A DNA stretch of 64,000 nucleotides from Petaurus breviceps papuanus (GCA_028583685.1 JAMXIF010001194.1:3560757-3624756), one strand, 5' to 3'; positions 23,918 to 35,336 are shown, numbered from the stretch's first letter. A program made the numbers and translations. The notes: a model not told the origin generated them from the sequence alone.

Positions 23918-24073
23918 GAGGTGGCCAGGTGGCGCACTGAGTAAGAGCATTGACCCCACGTCGGGAGACCGGGGATCAGTTCCAATTTCATATACTTGGC
24001 ACCCACACAAAATAACTGGCCGTGTAACCTTGAGCAAGTTACTTAACTGCAATTGCTTTAAAAATATATATAA
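23918..24073 (+). mobile_element. SINE of the second tRNA-headed family
   Basis: Head GGTGGCCAGGTGGCGCACTG, AGTAAGAGCATTGACC, box-B-like GGATCAGTTCC, body GTAACCTTGAGCAAGTTACT. Target-site duplication GTAAGAATA at 23909-23917 and 24074-24082. Confidence 0.87.
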
Positions 24074-24429
24074 GTAAGAATAAACATACTGTCAACCATC
24101 CATACAAATCTCAAAAAGTTTTAAACAAAGCCTCCAATTAATAAGGTTATTTGAATGTATTCCCTTTAAGACTGAGAAAATTTTTTAAATTATCAAAGCC
24201 AAGATCAAAGCATGAGAGCTCCTTTCCTTTGTCACAGCTCTTCAAACACAGCCAGGGGCCAAGTTTTAGGGAACTGCTCAGAAAACAGGAAAAGATCAAG
24301 AAATAATTTGCATATGAGCCAGAAACACAGAAAATAGTCTTCAGTGAAACCACTTTTCTTATGGATTTCTCAAAACAAAAATGGGATAAAAAAAAAAAAA
24401 CCATAGCTAAATCCCTAATCTAAATCAGG

Positions 24430-24590
24430 TTTCAGAATCAAAGAAGAGGCCAACAATCTAGTCCAACCCTTCATTTTATAAAGAGGGGAAAAAAGAGCTC
24501 CAGAGGGCAGAAATGACTTGCCAGTCATACAATTAGTGAGGAGCAGATCTGAATCCTGTTTTTCTTACTCCAACACTGTCTAGTAAGTTA
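24430..24590 (-). repeat. MIR-type SINE fragment
   Basis: AATCTAGTCCAACCCTTCAT, TTTATAAAGAGGGG and AATGACTTGCCAGTCATACA. Confidence 0.55.
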
Positions 24591-24809
24591 GAAGTAAAGA
24601 GACATGTTGAGGTCTCACTACTGGTTCCTGGTAGGGCACTCTGATGAGCAAGGAAGTGTATTTTAAAAAAAAAATCTAAATGTAAGGCAAAGTAAGGGTA
24701 AGTCAGGGTGTGTCATATTTCTATGTTTGAAAAAACAAAGGAGATGACATTAGTAATAGCTATGAGAGATTTGGCCAGAGCAACCCAATCCACCCTCTGT
24801 TTTGTTTTT

Positions 24810-25000
24810 ATAATAGCTTAAATTTATTTTGTTGTTTTTTATCTCTTACAGAGCTTTCATATACAAAACATTCTCATTTGATTCTTATTGCAACTCTGGG
24901 AGGTATGCAGGGCAAGAAATCTGCAAACCTTCTGAATAATCCCACAATATGGCTAAGTAAACAACAGATCTAGGGCTTGAAATCCAGAAGGCTTACCAGG
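24810..25000 (-). repeat. MIR fragment
   Basis: TAGCTTAAATTTATTTTG, CATTCTCATTTGATTCTTAT, TGCAACTCTGGGAGGTATGC and CTAGGGCTTGAAATCCAG. Confidence 0.5.
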
Positions 25001-25029
25001 ACAGAGAAATAACTCTAAGTCATAAGAAA

Positions 25030-25730
25030 CAATTCATATGTACAAAAATATAGATAGCAGTTCAAGGTTGTATAACCTTGGTCCAAAAAAAATAACCAGG
25101 GCGGCTAGGAGGTGCAGTGAATAGAGCACCGGCCCTGGAGTCAGGAGAACCTGAGTTCAAATTCAGCCTCAAACACTTAAAACAAAAACTAGCTGTGTGA
25201 CCTTGGACAAGTCACTTAACCCCAATTGCCCTCCCCCAAAAAATGGCAAAAAAAAAAAACCCTGAAAACTAGAAACTAAGAAACTGTCCATAATTGGGGA
25301 ATGACTGAACAAAATATGGTATATGAGTGTAATAGAATACTACTGTGCTATTAAAAAAAAATAGAAAAGGAATGGCTTTAGAGAAACCCGGAAAGACTTA
25401 TATGAACTGATACATAGTGAAGAGAGCAGAACCAGGAGAGCAATTTTAAAAATAACAACGCTGTTAAAGACAAACAATTTTTGAAAAACTTGGGAACTCT
25501 GCCACAAGTCCAGAAGATCCATGATGAAGCATGCTACCCTACCTTCTGATAGGTGATGAACTCAAGATGCAGATTTTTTCAGAGAAAAATTCAATTCTTT
25601 TTACTTGATTATTTCTATTTTGCTACAGTGGCGTGGTTTTTTTCTTTTTTTTTTTTTAAACTAGGGAAGGATAGAAGAGAAAAGAGTTTTGTTCATTTAA
25701 AAAAATGTAATTTTAAAAAATCATTGAGGT
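25030..25730 (+). mobile_element. L1 3' end, split by a SINE
   Basis: Left part has CATATGTACAAAAATATAGA. After the SINE it resumes with GAAACTGTCCATAATTGGGG, AATGACTGAACAAAATATGG, AAGACTTATATGAACTGATA, GAGAGCAGAACCAGGAGAGC and a T-rich 3' UTR. Confidence 0.7.
25099..25259 (+). mobile_element. WSINE1-like SINE inserted in L1
   Basis: Head GGCGGCTAGGAGGTGCAGTG, GAGCACCGGCCCTGGAGTCA, body GACAAGTCACTTAACCCCAA, A-rich tail. Flanks on both sides are L1. Confidence 0.87.
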
Positions 25731-25864
25731 GAACTGAGGATTCAAATTGAGGCCAATTAGCTGATGGCAAGGGATGCCCAAATAACAACAGATTATGCTG
25801 ACCCTTGAAAGATGAAGCTGAATAAGACAAATAATTACAAGGAAAGTGTAAATATTCAAAACAG

Positions 25865-26100
25865 TCAATAAACATTTAGTAAGGTTACTTTATGCCAGAG
25901 ATAGTGCTAAATACCAAAGATACAATAAGAAAAAGGCACTGTCTGCTTTCAAAGAACTTAGAATCTAATTGGGGAAGACAATACACAAGAAAAAGTTGAA
26001 GAGGATAGAGCAGAGGGTATCTGGGAGTGGCTATTAGGGAAATGGCAGAGTAGGTTGGAAAATTCTGAGCCTTCTATGAAGGAAGATATTGGGATATACA
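25865..26100 (-). mobile_element. L2 3' end
   Basis: CAATAAACATTTAGTAAGGT, GATACAATAAGAAAAAGGCA and AGAACTTAGAATCTAATTGG. Confidence 0.55.
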
Positions 26101-26189
26101 GCAAAACAGTACAAAAGTAGTATTCCTCTTTGGAGGAAAGGGAGAACTATATTTTATCTAGTAAGCACATTTTATAATTATGACTAAAC

Positions 26190-26520
26190 TGTGACTGCTT
26201 ATATAACAACACTGTAAAGACAACTTTGAAAGACTCAACTCTCATCAATGCAACAACTAACCACAATTCCACACTGAACAATAATAAAGCATACTGCAGA
26301 CCTCCAAACCAAAAAAAAAAAAAAAAATGATGGACTCAGGATACAGATTGAGAAAAGATTTTTTATATGACTAATGCAGGAATTTGTTTTGCCTGACTGC
26401 ATCCATTACAAGGGTTTTGTTTTTCTTCTCCTCCCTCCTCCCAAAATAAAGGAGTGAAGAGAAAATAAATTTTTGTTCATTGAAAAAAGTAAATTAATTT
26501 TTAAAAAATTATACCAAAGG
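26190..26520 (+). mobile_element. L1 3' end
   Basis: ACAACTTTGAAAGACTCAAC, CATCAATGCAACAACTAACC, CAGGAATTTGTTTTGCCTGA and ATAAATTTTTGTTCATTGAA match the L1 tail also seen at 55.8-56.0 kb. Confidence 0.6.
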
Positions 26521-26867
26521 AGGATACACTGAAGAAACTGGAGATGTTGAGCCTACTGTAGAAGGGAGACCTTGCAGGAGATACCATCATCATCTCTAAG
26601 TTTTTAAAGTTTACATGGAAAAGGAAATAGCTTTGTTCGGTTTGCTCCCAACTTCTTAATAATAAGAGCCATACAGAAGTAGATTATGCCATCTTGGGAG
26701 ATAGTGAGCAGTCTGTCTCTTTAAGTCTTCAAACAATGGCTGAATGTCTACTTGCTGAAGATGTAGTTGATGGTATCCTTGACTAAATGAACTAGGTACT
26801 CTCTCTCAGATGCCCCTTCTAACTCTTGAGATTTTCTATGGTCCCTTGACTCCAAATGCACTGATCA

Positions 26868-26894
26868 CCCCCCCCCCCCACACACACACACACA
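26868..26894. repeat. C-run followed by (CA)n
   Basis: Twelve C then seven CA units. Length is likely variable. Confidence 0.9.
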
Positions 26895-26991
26895 TTATAT
26901 TGTTTTGCCTTCCCTTACAGCTTTCACTAATAAGGTTTAAACATAACCTTCCTCAGTTATTCACATTTTAGACTTAAAAGTAAAGGAACAC

Positions 26992-27136
26992 AGGGCGGAC
27001 AGGTAGCACAGCAAGTAAGAGCACCGGCCCCAGAGTCAGGATAACCTGGGATCGAATCTGGGCTCTGATACTTAGCACCCACCCAGAAACACCTGGCGGT
27101 GTAATCTTGAGCAAGTTACTTAACCCCAACTGCTTA
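26992..27136 (+). mobile_element. SINE of the second family, first of a head-to-tail pair
   Basis: GGCGGACAGGTAGCACAGCA, AGTAAGAGCACCGGCCCCAG, GGGATCGAATCTGGG and GAGCAAGTTACTTAACCCCA. It stops at ACTGCTTA with no A tail, directly against the next copy. Confidence 0.85.
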
Positions 27137-27212
27137 GGGGTGGCCAGGTGGCGCAGTGAGTAAGAGCACCAGCCCCAGAGTAGGGATGACCTGGGATCGA
27201 ATATGGACTCAT
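27137..27212 (+). mobile_element. SINE of the second family, head only
   Basis: GGGGTGGCCAGGTGGCGCAG, GTAAGAGCACCAGCCCCAG and GGGATCGAATATGGACTCA, ending after the tRNA-like part. It keeps clear A- and B-box sequences. Confidence 0.82.
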
Positions 27213-27300
27213 AAAAGCAAGCAAGATAATCCTGGCCCTCCAGGAGCCTAGATGCTAATGGGGAAAATAACACAAATAAGGGAGCAAGAGATGGCATTGA
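27213..27300 (-). mobile_element. L2 3' end fragment
   Basis: GCAAGATAATCCTGGCCCTC, CAGGAGCCTAGATGCTAATG and a GGGGAAAATAACAC segment. Confidence 0.5.
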
Positions 27301-27610
27301 GGGGAGGTAGGTAGCATGGCCTGACGTGACACAGCAGGACCTGGTATCAGGTAAGATAAGGCAAAAGTGCCCCAAACAATAAATACATAGGGTTCCAGGG
27401 ATGGGAATATACCAAGGAAGAAACCAGGAACATGGCTTAGAGATGACCAGAAAGTGGGGTAGTATGCCAGGGTCTGATATAAAACAGAGATAAGGGCTTT
27501 TCTAATCACAGGGAAGGTGTTCATATTCAAATTAAGACAACTGCTACACAATGGCATTTAATAAAAACTTCAGATATTTGATTTTAATTAATACGTTCAG
27601 GCATGAGAGT
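27301..27610. other. No recognisable feature
   Basis: Nothing assignable; open frames here are short and overlap in opposite frames. Confidence 0.4.
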
Positions 27611-27622
27611 AAAGACAACACT

Positions 27623-28647
27623 ATAAATGGTCAAAGGATATGAACAGGCAATTTTCAGAGAAAGAAATTAAAGATATCTATAAGCACATGAAGAAATGCT
27701 CTAAATCACTACTGATCAGAGAAATGCAAATCAAAACAACTCTGAGGTACCACATCTCACCAGTCAGACTGGCTAAGATGACAAAACAGGAAAATGACAA
27801 ATGCTGGAGAGGATGTGGGCAAATTGGAACACTAATGCATTGCTGGTGGAGTTGTGAACTGATCCAGCCTTTCTGGAGAGCAATCTGGAATTATGCCCAA
27901 AGGGCTATAAATACTTTCATATCCTTTGACCCAGCAATACCACTCCTAGGGTTATATCCCAAAGAGATCATAGAAGTGGGAGGAAGACCCATATGTACAA
28001 AAATGTTTATAGCAGCTCTTTTTGTGGTGGCAAAGAATTGGAAATTAAGGGGTGCCCATCAATTGGGGAATGGCTGAACAAGTTGTGGTATATGCATGTT
28101 TATATAATAATGTTTATACAACATTATTGTGCTATACAAAACGAGGAGCAGATGGTCTTCATATTTACCTAGAGAGGCTTATACAAACTGATGTGGGTGA
28201 GAAGAGTAGAACCAGGAAAAATTTGTACACAATTACAGACACAACATATGTGTGATGACAACTTTGATAGACTGGACTCTTCTCAGCAATGCAATGATAT
28301 AAGTCAATCCCAAAAGACTCACGATGGAGAGAAATGTGTGCATCCAGAGAAAGAACTAGAAAAAACTGAGTTTATATCCAGGTGGAAGCAAAATACCCGA
28401 TCTTTTTCTTGTTCTTGTTTGGTTTTATGTCCTCTTTACCATTTTTCATTCTATCTGATAAATCTGTCTTTATAACCTGACTAATGTATAATGTGAAAGT
28501 ATTTACAGATCCTATACTTGAGCTGCCATGGTGGGGAGGGGAAGGAGGGGGACAAAATGTGAAACTCAAGGAATTGTGGAACTGAATCCTGTAAACTAAA
28601 AGGAAACAAACAAATTAATTTTAAAAAATTTAAAAAATAAGATTATA
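27623..28647 (+). mobile_element. L1, 5'-truncated, with target-site duplication
   Basis: Carries the last part of ORF2, the 3' UTR and an A-rich end. Perfect 12-bp duplication AAAGACAACACT at 27611-27622 and 28648-28659. The best preserved L1 in the window and a reference for the other fragments. Confidence 0.93.
27640..28077 (+). pseudogene. L1 ORF2 C-terminal remnant
   Basis: A 145-codon frame reads NRQFSEKEIKDIYKHMKKCS, then TLRYHISPVRLAKMT, CWRGCGQIGTLMHCWWSCEL, IQPFWRAIWNY and AIPLLGLYPKEI. This is the L1 ORF2 cysteine-rich C-terminal region (GTLxHCWWxC, PFWxxIW, AIPLLGxYP). Endonuclease and reverse transcriptase domains are absent because the copy is 5'-truncated. The frame continues past the usual end region by a shifted reading frame. 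Not a host gene. Confidence 0.9.
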
Positions 28648-28659
28648 AAAGACAACACT

Positions 28660-30004
28660 CTAAGCACTGGCAGGTCCCACCTGTGTTGTTTACACATTAG
28701 TAATATTTGCCATGTTTGCATGCCTCAAAAGCTCTCATTCTAAGGACAAAATAATTGCCAAAGATAATCCCTATAATAAACCACTGTACTTACTGACAAT
28801 GGGGAAAGGACTCCCAGGAAAAGATTTCACAGCATATTGATCACCAGATTATTCTAGTATATATATAAACCACTTATCAATTGTTCGTATCTCAAGAAAG
28901 TAACTTCCCTCGATCCATATGGTTTTGAAGCAGAATTGTCCAGAGTAAGAGTAGTAACATTTTTCTGTCCTTATTGAACATGATTAATTCTGAAATACTT
29001 TCTACTACAAAGCCTGCATAAATATTATACTAATGAGGACTGCTTCGAACTCATACAATATACAAAAAAATTATTCTACATATACATATACCCAATCATG
29101 AGCAAATTGTTTAGAAAAAGGCATAAACAATATCTTCAGATTAGATCAGCTGTATGTCTGTCTAGAGTTTTGTTATTTATTATTGTTGTAAACAAACCAC
29201 ATGATCAGAGGTTGACATAGGTTCTCAGCTCTCAAAGGTGGCATTTGGGTTTGGAGTTGTCTCAGCTTCACCTAATGAAAACAACTAAAAAACTAAGTCA
29301 CAGGCTTTGATAAAAAGCTCAGGGACACAGGCAAGCAAGGTACTACGCTCTAACTACAACAACCCATTCTAGAGTGTCTAGAGATTTGAGTATACTGAAG
29401 CCAGAAGCACCTGCACCTCTGACTCAGCAGTGCTGGCCCTGCTGCTAGAAAGCACCAAAAGTTCACAGTCGAAGTCCCCAGAGGAATCCCCTGTTCCCAT
29501 TCTTATCCAGTCTTTCAGGTCTAAAGGCTCAGGATTTTAATTGAGAGTAGAGGTGACAAGGATAACTTAAATTCTTTAGAAATTTGTTTTTAAGAAATGC
29601 TTTTCTCTTTTATTTCAGCTTTTTCATAAAAACTGTTAATAAAATATTTCTACCTTTCCTTTTCTCCTGACATTTTGCTAGTAAGAGGTTTCCCTGAGTA
29701 AGAAAATTACTCAAGAGATCAGCAGGAACCTTGCATAGATGTAAACTGATCCACAATCAACTCTCAATTACCCAAGAACTGGTCATATAATTTTCAAGTT
29801 AGCTAAAGACTACAGCTAGGCTTGGTGTAACTAACTTGGTCTAACTTGGTGCTGCTTGGCAGCTAACAATGGCTAGCCCAGTGCTTGTACTAATTCAGAT
29901 AGATATACCCATCACAACAGAACTACTAAACATGAAAAGCCAATGTAAAAAGTGGCAATCTATTATCCAGAGATCATTCCCCCAAACTCCTTTGTAACTA
30001 TACC
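28660..30004. other. Repeat-poor intron stretch
   Basis: No family recognised. About 29160-29560 is non-repetitive, of mixed composition and has TGACTCAGCA at 29420-29429, so it is a candidate regulatory element; the function is inference. Confidence 0.35.
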
Positions 30005-30975
30005 CCACCCCCTTTCTATGTGTGAGTGTACTCCAGGGCTCTGTTCTGGTCTCTCCTCTGCTCTATACATATCAAACATGGACCAGGTTTGATAGAAGGA
30101 GCTGAGAATACAAAGGTGTTCATTATACTCACCTTCTTCCCCCCCCCCATCTCATTAATTTCTATGGGTTCAAATATTTCTAAGCACTGACTCCCAAACT
30201 CACATATCCAGCCTGTTGTTCCTTCATGAACTGCAGTCCCACATTTCCAACTTCCTGCTAGACATTTCCAACTTGATGTCCCAAAGACATCTCTCAAACT
30301 AAGTCCAAAACAGAACTAACTCATTACCTTATTCTCAAAGATATTCCCTACTAACTTCCCTATTTTTGTGAAAGATGTCACCATTCTTCCAATCATCTAG
30401 GTTCCAAAATTATTCATCTTCCTCCAGCCTTCACTCTCACTCACCCCTCCACATCCACTTACCAAGTCTTGTTAATTTCACCAATATTTCTCCTGTCTAT
30501 TCCCTTTTCTGTTTATACCACAACCACCCTAGTTCAGACCTTCATCTGATCATCATTTCTCTGGTCTACCGCAATAGTCTCCCAACTGAGTCTCACCCTC
30601 CTCCAATCCACCCTCCACAAAGTAGTCAAAGTGATGTTCCTAAAGTACGGATTTGACATCTGACCATGTTACTACCTCGACCCCTTCAGTGGCTCTTCGT
30701 TGCCTTTCAGAAAATAATCTTCTATTTGGCCCTTTGCAATTTGGCTCCAGATTATATTTCTAGGTTTATTACACATTACTCCCTCTCACAAACTCTCTTA
30801 CAACCAAACGGGTCTACTTGCCCTGTTGAATAGACAATGTTCCATTTCTAGCCTCCAGGCTTTAGCACATGCTGGCCCTTCACACCTGAAATGTTCCTCC
30901 TCTTCACCACCCCTTCTTAGAAACCTTGGGTCCCCCCAAATTCAGTTCTCCTTCAAGATGCCATTCCTCAATCCC
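30005..30975 (+). mobile_element. L2, ORF2 end and 3' region
   Basis: CTCCAGGGCTCTGTTCTGGT, AACTTGATGTCCCAAAGACA, CAAAACAGAACTAACTCATT, CTGGTCTACCGCAATAGTCT, GATGTTCCTAAAGTACGGAT and TTCAGTGGCTCTTCGTTGCC are in L2 order. About 70 bp near 30065-30135 do not fit and may be a later insertion. The most complete L2 in the window. Confidence 0.82.
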
Positions 30976-30984
30976 CATAGTAAG

Positions 30985-31480
30985 TCCTTAATAAATGTTT
31001 GATGAAAGACTCATGATGGAAAATTCCATCCATATCCAAAGAACTATGGAGTCTGAATACAGAGTGAAGAAGACTATTGTCTTTTTTGGTTTCATTTTGT
31101 TTTGTTTTTTCTTTCTTGAGGTTTCTCTCATTCATTATAATTCTTCTATACAACATGATTAATGTGAAAGTATATTTAATAGGAAGGTATATGTAGAGCC
31201 TATATCAGATTGCAGGCTGTCTTGGGGAGGGGAAAAAAATTTAAAACTTACAGAAGTAAATGTTAAAAACTAAAATTAATGGGATAGCCAGGTGGCTCAG
31301 CGAGTAAGAGCACCGGACCCAGTGTCGGGATGACCTGGGGATCAAATCCGGGCTCAAATACTTAGCACCACACCCAGAAATAACTGGCCATGTAACCTTG
31401 AGCAAGTTACTTAACCCTGATTGCTTTAAAAAAAAACACAAAAAAACTAAAATTAAGTAAATTTAATTTTAAAAAATGTT
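30985..31480 (+). mobile_element. L1 3' UTR, split by a SINE
   Basis: GACTCATGATGGAAAATTCC, ATCCAAAGAACTATGGAGTC, ACATGATTAATGTGAAAGTA and CTTGGGGAGGGGAAAAAAAT; the A-rich end resumes after 31441. Confidence 0.75.
31280..31441 (+). mobile_element. SINE of the second family inserted in L1
   Basis: GGGATAGCCAGGTGGCTCAG, CGAGTAAGAGCACCGGACCC, GGGATCAAATCCGGG and GAGCAAGTTACTTAACCC. Perfect 15-bp duplication AAAAACTAAAATTAA at 31265-31279 and 31442-31456. Confidence 0.93.
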
Positions 31481-31484
31481 TTAT

Positions 31485-32859
31485 GATTGAGGTTTGCTGT
31501 TGATACCAAGTATATCTGGAATCTAAATGCAATACAAAGGGGGGAAAAGTCCAATTATCTCTACTATACCCAAAGTCAATGGTCAAATTGGAATTATATA
31601 TGGAGGGGTGTATTAAAGATGATGTCATGGGAAAAGATGAAGGAAGTCTACAGACAATAGGTATAAGACCCAACTAACAAACTAATGTCACAAATGACAG
31701 GCTGAGAAGTCAAAATTTTGGTGGGATGAGTCTTGCAGGAAATTAGAGACAGAAATGATGAACATGGAAATCTTTGATTATGAGGATCAAAACATCTGTA
31801 CTCTCATCTTTGTAAGAGATGACAGACCCAATTTTAAGTACACACACCCAAATCACTGTACCTCTAAATACTGTAATATCACCAAGACTAAAAATCCAGG
31901 AATTTCAAGTCAGCTATCAAACAATGAAATAAGAAAGCAAACCCATACCAAAACCATACCACTTCCTCCCACTCTGACATGCAAAAATCTGCAAAATAAA
32001 GGAAAATCCTGTAAGCCCCTCCCAGACCACAAAACTGATGGATAATGCCACAGCAGCAGTCAGGGTTCCTCTTTCTGATAAAAAGTTTTGACGGCAAAGC
32101 TGATCTTTGGTGGGGAAAGAAAAATAATTAAAAGGATTAAACATTTTTAAAGTTCCCTCATCCTTTTACCAAAAACCTAAAACAAGAAATTTAGCTCTTT
32201 ACTTACAAGATATATATATACCTCCCACATTACACCCAGGTGGATTTTGAGGTTCAAGAAGCTCCCTTTCCTCATCTCTATCTGGAAGATATCAAAGGCC
32301 AAGAAAAACTTCCTTTTCAATGTCCTAGACAGAAGTCACCAGACACATTAAGAATCAAAAGGCTTACAATCCTATTAAAAATTCAAAATGACAATGCCAA
32401 AGGTTGTTCTACTAACTTAGAGACCTCTCTGATGAAAGTCTAAAACAAAGTTTCCTAAAATATGAAAAAAATACCATGCCTCCCATTCTCCCTCAGAAAG
32501 TAGGATTCTCTTGATTGCGTCAAGCTTTTCACTCCAAAGAAGTTGCATTTGGTACTAAACATTATACCTGTCACCATGAGATGGGTAGGAGAAAAGTCTA
32601 TTAGTATTCACCCAGAGAAACATGCCACAAACTTGCACTTCATTCACTTACACTTTTCATCCACAAAACACTCAGTACCTACTCCTTAGTCCAGTGTCAA
32701 AGGTATCATTCATATGGGCATCAGTGACCTGGCAGTATTATAAGTCATCCTTAAATTTAAACCAGCATTTGTATATAACCTAACTTTTTAGGACTGGCTT
32801 TATATCCTTCTTGCAGATACCAATCCTATGAATCCAAATAATGATTTGCATGATGGAAC
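31485..32859. other. No recognisable feature
   Basis: AT-rich intron without assignable repeats; a short (TA)n patch near 32210-32220. Confidence 0.4.
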
Positions 32860-34040
32860 TTTAAAACATGTAAATAGGGATTAAAACCAAGAATCACCTA
32901 CCCAGCAAAACTGAGTATCATGTTTCAGGGGGAAAATATGGTCATTCAGTGGAATAGAGGACTTTCAAGCATTCTTGATGAAAAAACCAGAGTTGAATAG
33001 AAAATTTGACATTCGGATACAAGAAGCAAGAGAAGCATGAGAAGATAAACAGGGAAAAGAAATCATAAGGAACTTATCAAAGTTGAACTATTTACATTCC
33101 TACATGGAAAAATGATCATTGTAACTGATGAAACTTTTCTCAGTATGAAAATAGTTGAAGGGGATATGTATATATATATAGGAGGGTATATGGATGTATG
33201 AATACATATGTGAATGTGTGTATATATGCTTACAGGTATATATAGAGAACACAGGACCAATTTAATAGGAAGGGATGATACTTAAAAGGTGAAATTAAGA
33301 GGTGAGAGGGGAATATAATGAGAGGAGACAGGGAGAGACAGAATGGGGTAAACTATCTCGTATAGAAGAGGCAAGGGAAAAATGGTTACAATGGAGAGGA
33401 AGAATAGGAAGGCAAAAGGGAATGGGTCAACCTTATTCTCACTGAATTTGGCTTGGTAAGGGAATGAAATACACACTAAATAGGGTGTCTCACCCTACAG
33501 GAGAGTAGGGGGGAAGGGGATGAGAGGGGGGATGATAGAAGGGAGGGCAGGCTTGGGGGGAGGGAAATTGGAAGCACCCACTTTTGAAAAGGGACGGGAT
33601 TAAAGTGGAGAACAGAACAAGTGGGAGGTGGGATAGGAGGGAAGGAAATACAGTCAGTCTTTTACAATATATCTACTACATTATTGTTTTGCATTAGCTA
33701 CACATGTACAACCTATACTGAACTGATCTGGAATTCAAAGTTTTAAAATCAAATGTTTAAATATATATATATACTATTATTAATACTATTTTACATGTAA
33801 TTGGGAAATAAGATATACAGGCACTGGGGCATAGAGATCGACCATGCCCTACTGGAAAAGTCGACAGGGGTATGGGAGGAAATATGGGAGAGAGCAGATT
33901 AGAGGAGGGGATATCCTGTGGAACTGCTATTTTTCGGCAGCGGATAGGGGAAAAATGGGGAGAAATTTTGTAACTCAAAATCTGGAGAAAATGAATGATG
34001 TAAATCAGAAGTTAATAAAGCATTTGAAAAAAATGTAAAT
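32860..34040 (+). mobile_element. Poly-A-ended retroelement with polypurine segment, probably L1-type
   Basis: Starts ACCAAGAATCACCTACCCAG, continues GACTTTCAAGCATTCTTGAT and AAATTTGACATTCGGATACA. Next come about 500 bp of A/G-rich sequence (33280-33660) and AATTGGGAAATAAGATATAC, and it ends AATAAAGCATTTGAAAAAAA. The poly-A end and purine tract suit a non-LTR element, but the exact family was not recognised. A (TA)n/(GT)n patch lies at 33160-33245. Confidence 0.5.
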
Positions 34041-34049
34041 AAGCTGGGA

Positions 34050-34420
34050 ACTGGCTATCACATTTCAGGACCTTCCACTACTATTTAGTTATTCTCTGAT
34101 CCAGGTGCTGACCTCTCCTATTCCTCTGTCCCAGTAGGAGCCTTAAGCCAGGAACACTCCTTATGATCCTTCTCCACCTTCAGAGACCAGGTGAAGTGAC
34201 ACTTGCACCCTGAACCCCACCAGCTCAAAAAGATCTCTCACAGCTTCATATATAGCACAGCACTTATCACATTTATCTTTGTACTTATTACAGTATACTT
34301 TGTATCATCATCAATGGTAGATCATAAGCAACTTGAAAGAAATCTGTCGTTTTTCATCTTTTTATTTCTAGTGCCTAGCATAGGTGAGGAGCTTAGTACT
34401 GATTTGCTGAACTGAAATGA
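34050..34420 (+). mobile_element. L2/L3-like 3' region
   Basis: CACAGCTTCATATATAGCAC, AGCACTTATCACATTTATCT, TTGTACTTATTACAG and a TAGTGCCTAGCATAGGTGAG tail typical of CR1-clade ends. Confidence 0.5.
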
Positions 34421-34599
34421 AGTGTTGAAAGAACAGGTTCTCAACTGCAAACCCTCCACTGAAAGGTGAAAAGGGGTAGGAGAGACGGCCTTGAAATCTA
34501 TAAACTTCCTCCTTATATGAGCAAGAGATAACTATAGTCATCCTTTCCCCATCTTACAGCAGCAGTGCTCACCACAGCTAAAAGATCCCAAGACATAAA

Positions 34600-35262
34600 G
34601 GCGTTCTCTACCCTATATAAGCTAGCCTGGAACAGACAAAAGTCAGTCTACCCACTCCATGGGAATTGGAATTTGAAGATCTTCCCTGTCCCTTAAGAGA
34701 CCTAGGGGGAAGAGTCTGAAGACCTCCCCTGCTTTGAAAGTAAACTCTTCCCCCAATAGGCTGAATGTAATCACATGGAGCCTGTGATGGAGGGAATTTG
34801 CTGCAGGGTAGAGCAGAGCCCACAGGAAGCTTCCCTGCTATGAAGATAAACTCTGCCTCTGAATAGGCTAAATGTAGTCACATGGAACCTGTGGTGGGAG
34901 GAGTTTTGTTGAAGGGAAAGAGAGCCCACAGGAAGCTGGTGTTCAGAGCTAGCCATACAGGTGGGGGAGAGAGAACACTCAGGCAAGGAGTCAGATAAGC
35001 TTGAGTAAATATTGATCTTGTATTGGTTTGTGGGAAGGCTGAAGGATGCTGTGGCTCTCAGAGTTATTATGGCTTCTGAATATCTTTGGTACTATGGTGG
35101 AATTGACTTACTGGTTTGGGGATTGGGTTTTCTGGTGTCTAAATAAATGTTTCAGTACTGTTCTCTACCTGGAGAATCTGGTATATTTTGCGAGCAAACG
35201 TCATCATGCGATACTTATAGTCACAGGCTTTATTGTGATTGTGGGTGATGTAAATATTGCAT
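34600..35262 (+). mobile_element. Solo-LTR-like fossil of an endogenous retrovirus
   Basis: Contains a 106-bp direct duplication (34731 and 34837; shared GTAAACTCT...ATAGGCT...TCACATGGA...AGAGCCCACAGGAAGCT), AATAAA at about 35142, and TTGGCGCTACACA at 35262, which resembles a primer-binding start. Shares AATTTGAAGATCTTCCCTG with the copy at 2200-2704. The left edge is uncertain. Broken, with no internal genes beside it. Confidence 0.62.
34731..34938 (+). repeat. 106-bp tandem duplication inside the LTR
   Basis: Two copies begin GCTTTGAAAG at 34731 and GCTATGAAGA at 34837, and both end CCCACAGGAAGCT. Duplicated U3 enhancer segments are common in retroviral LTRs. Confidence 0.8.
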
Positions 35263-35336
35263 TGGCGCTACACACATCCATCCCACCTTTCTTTCTTAGA
35301 CCTCACCTTCTCATGCACTTATTTAACAAGTGTCTA

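Noticed and set aside
27640-28255. Host gene at the 27.6-28.3 kb open frames
   Set aside because: The peptide is the C-terminal end of L1 ORF2, and the copy is flanked by a target-site duplication.
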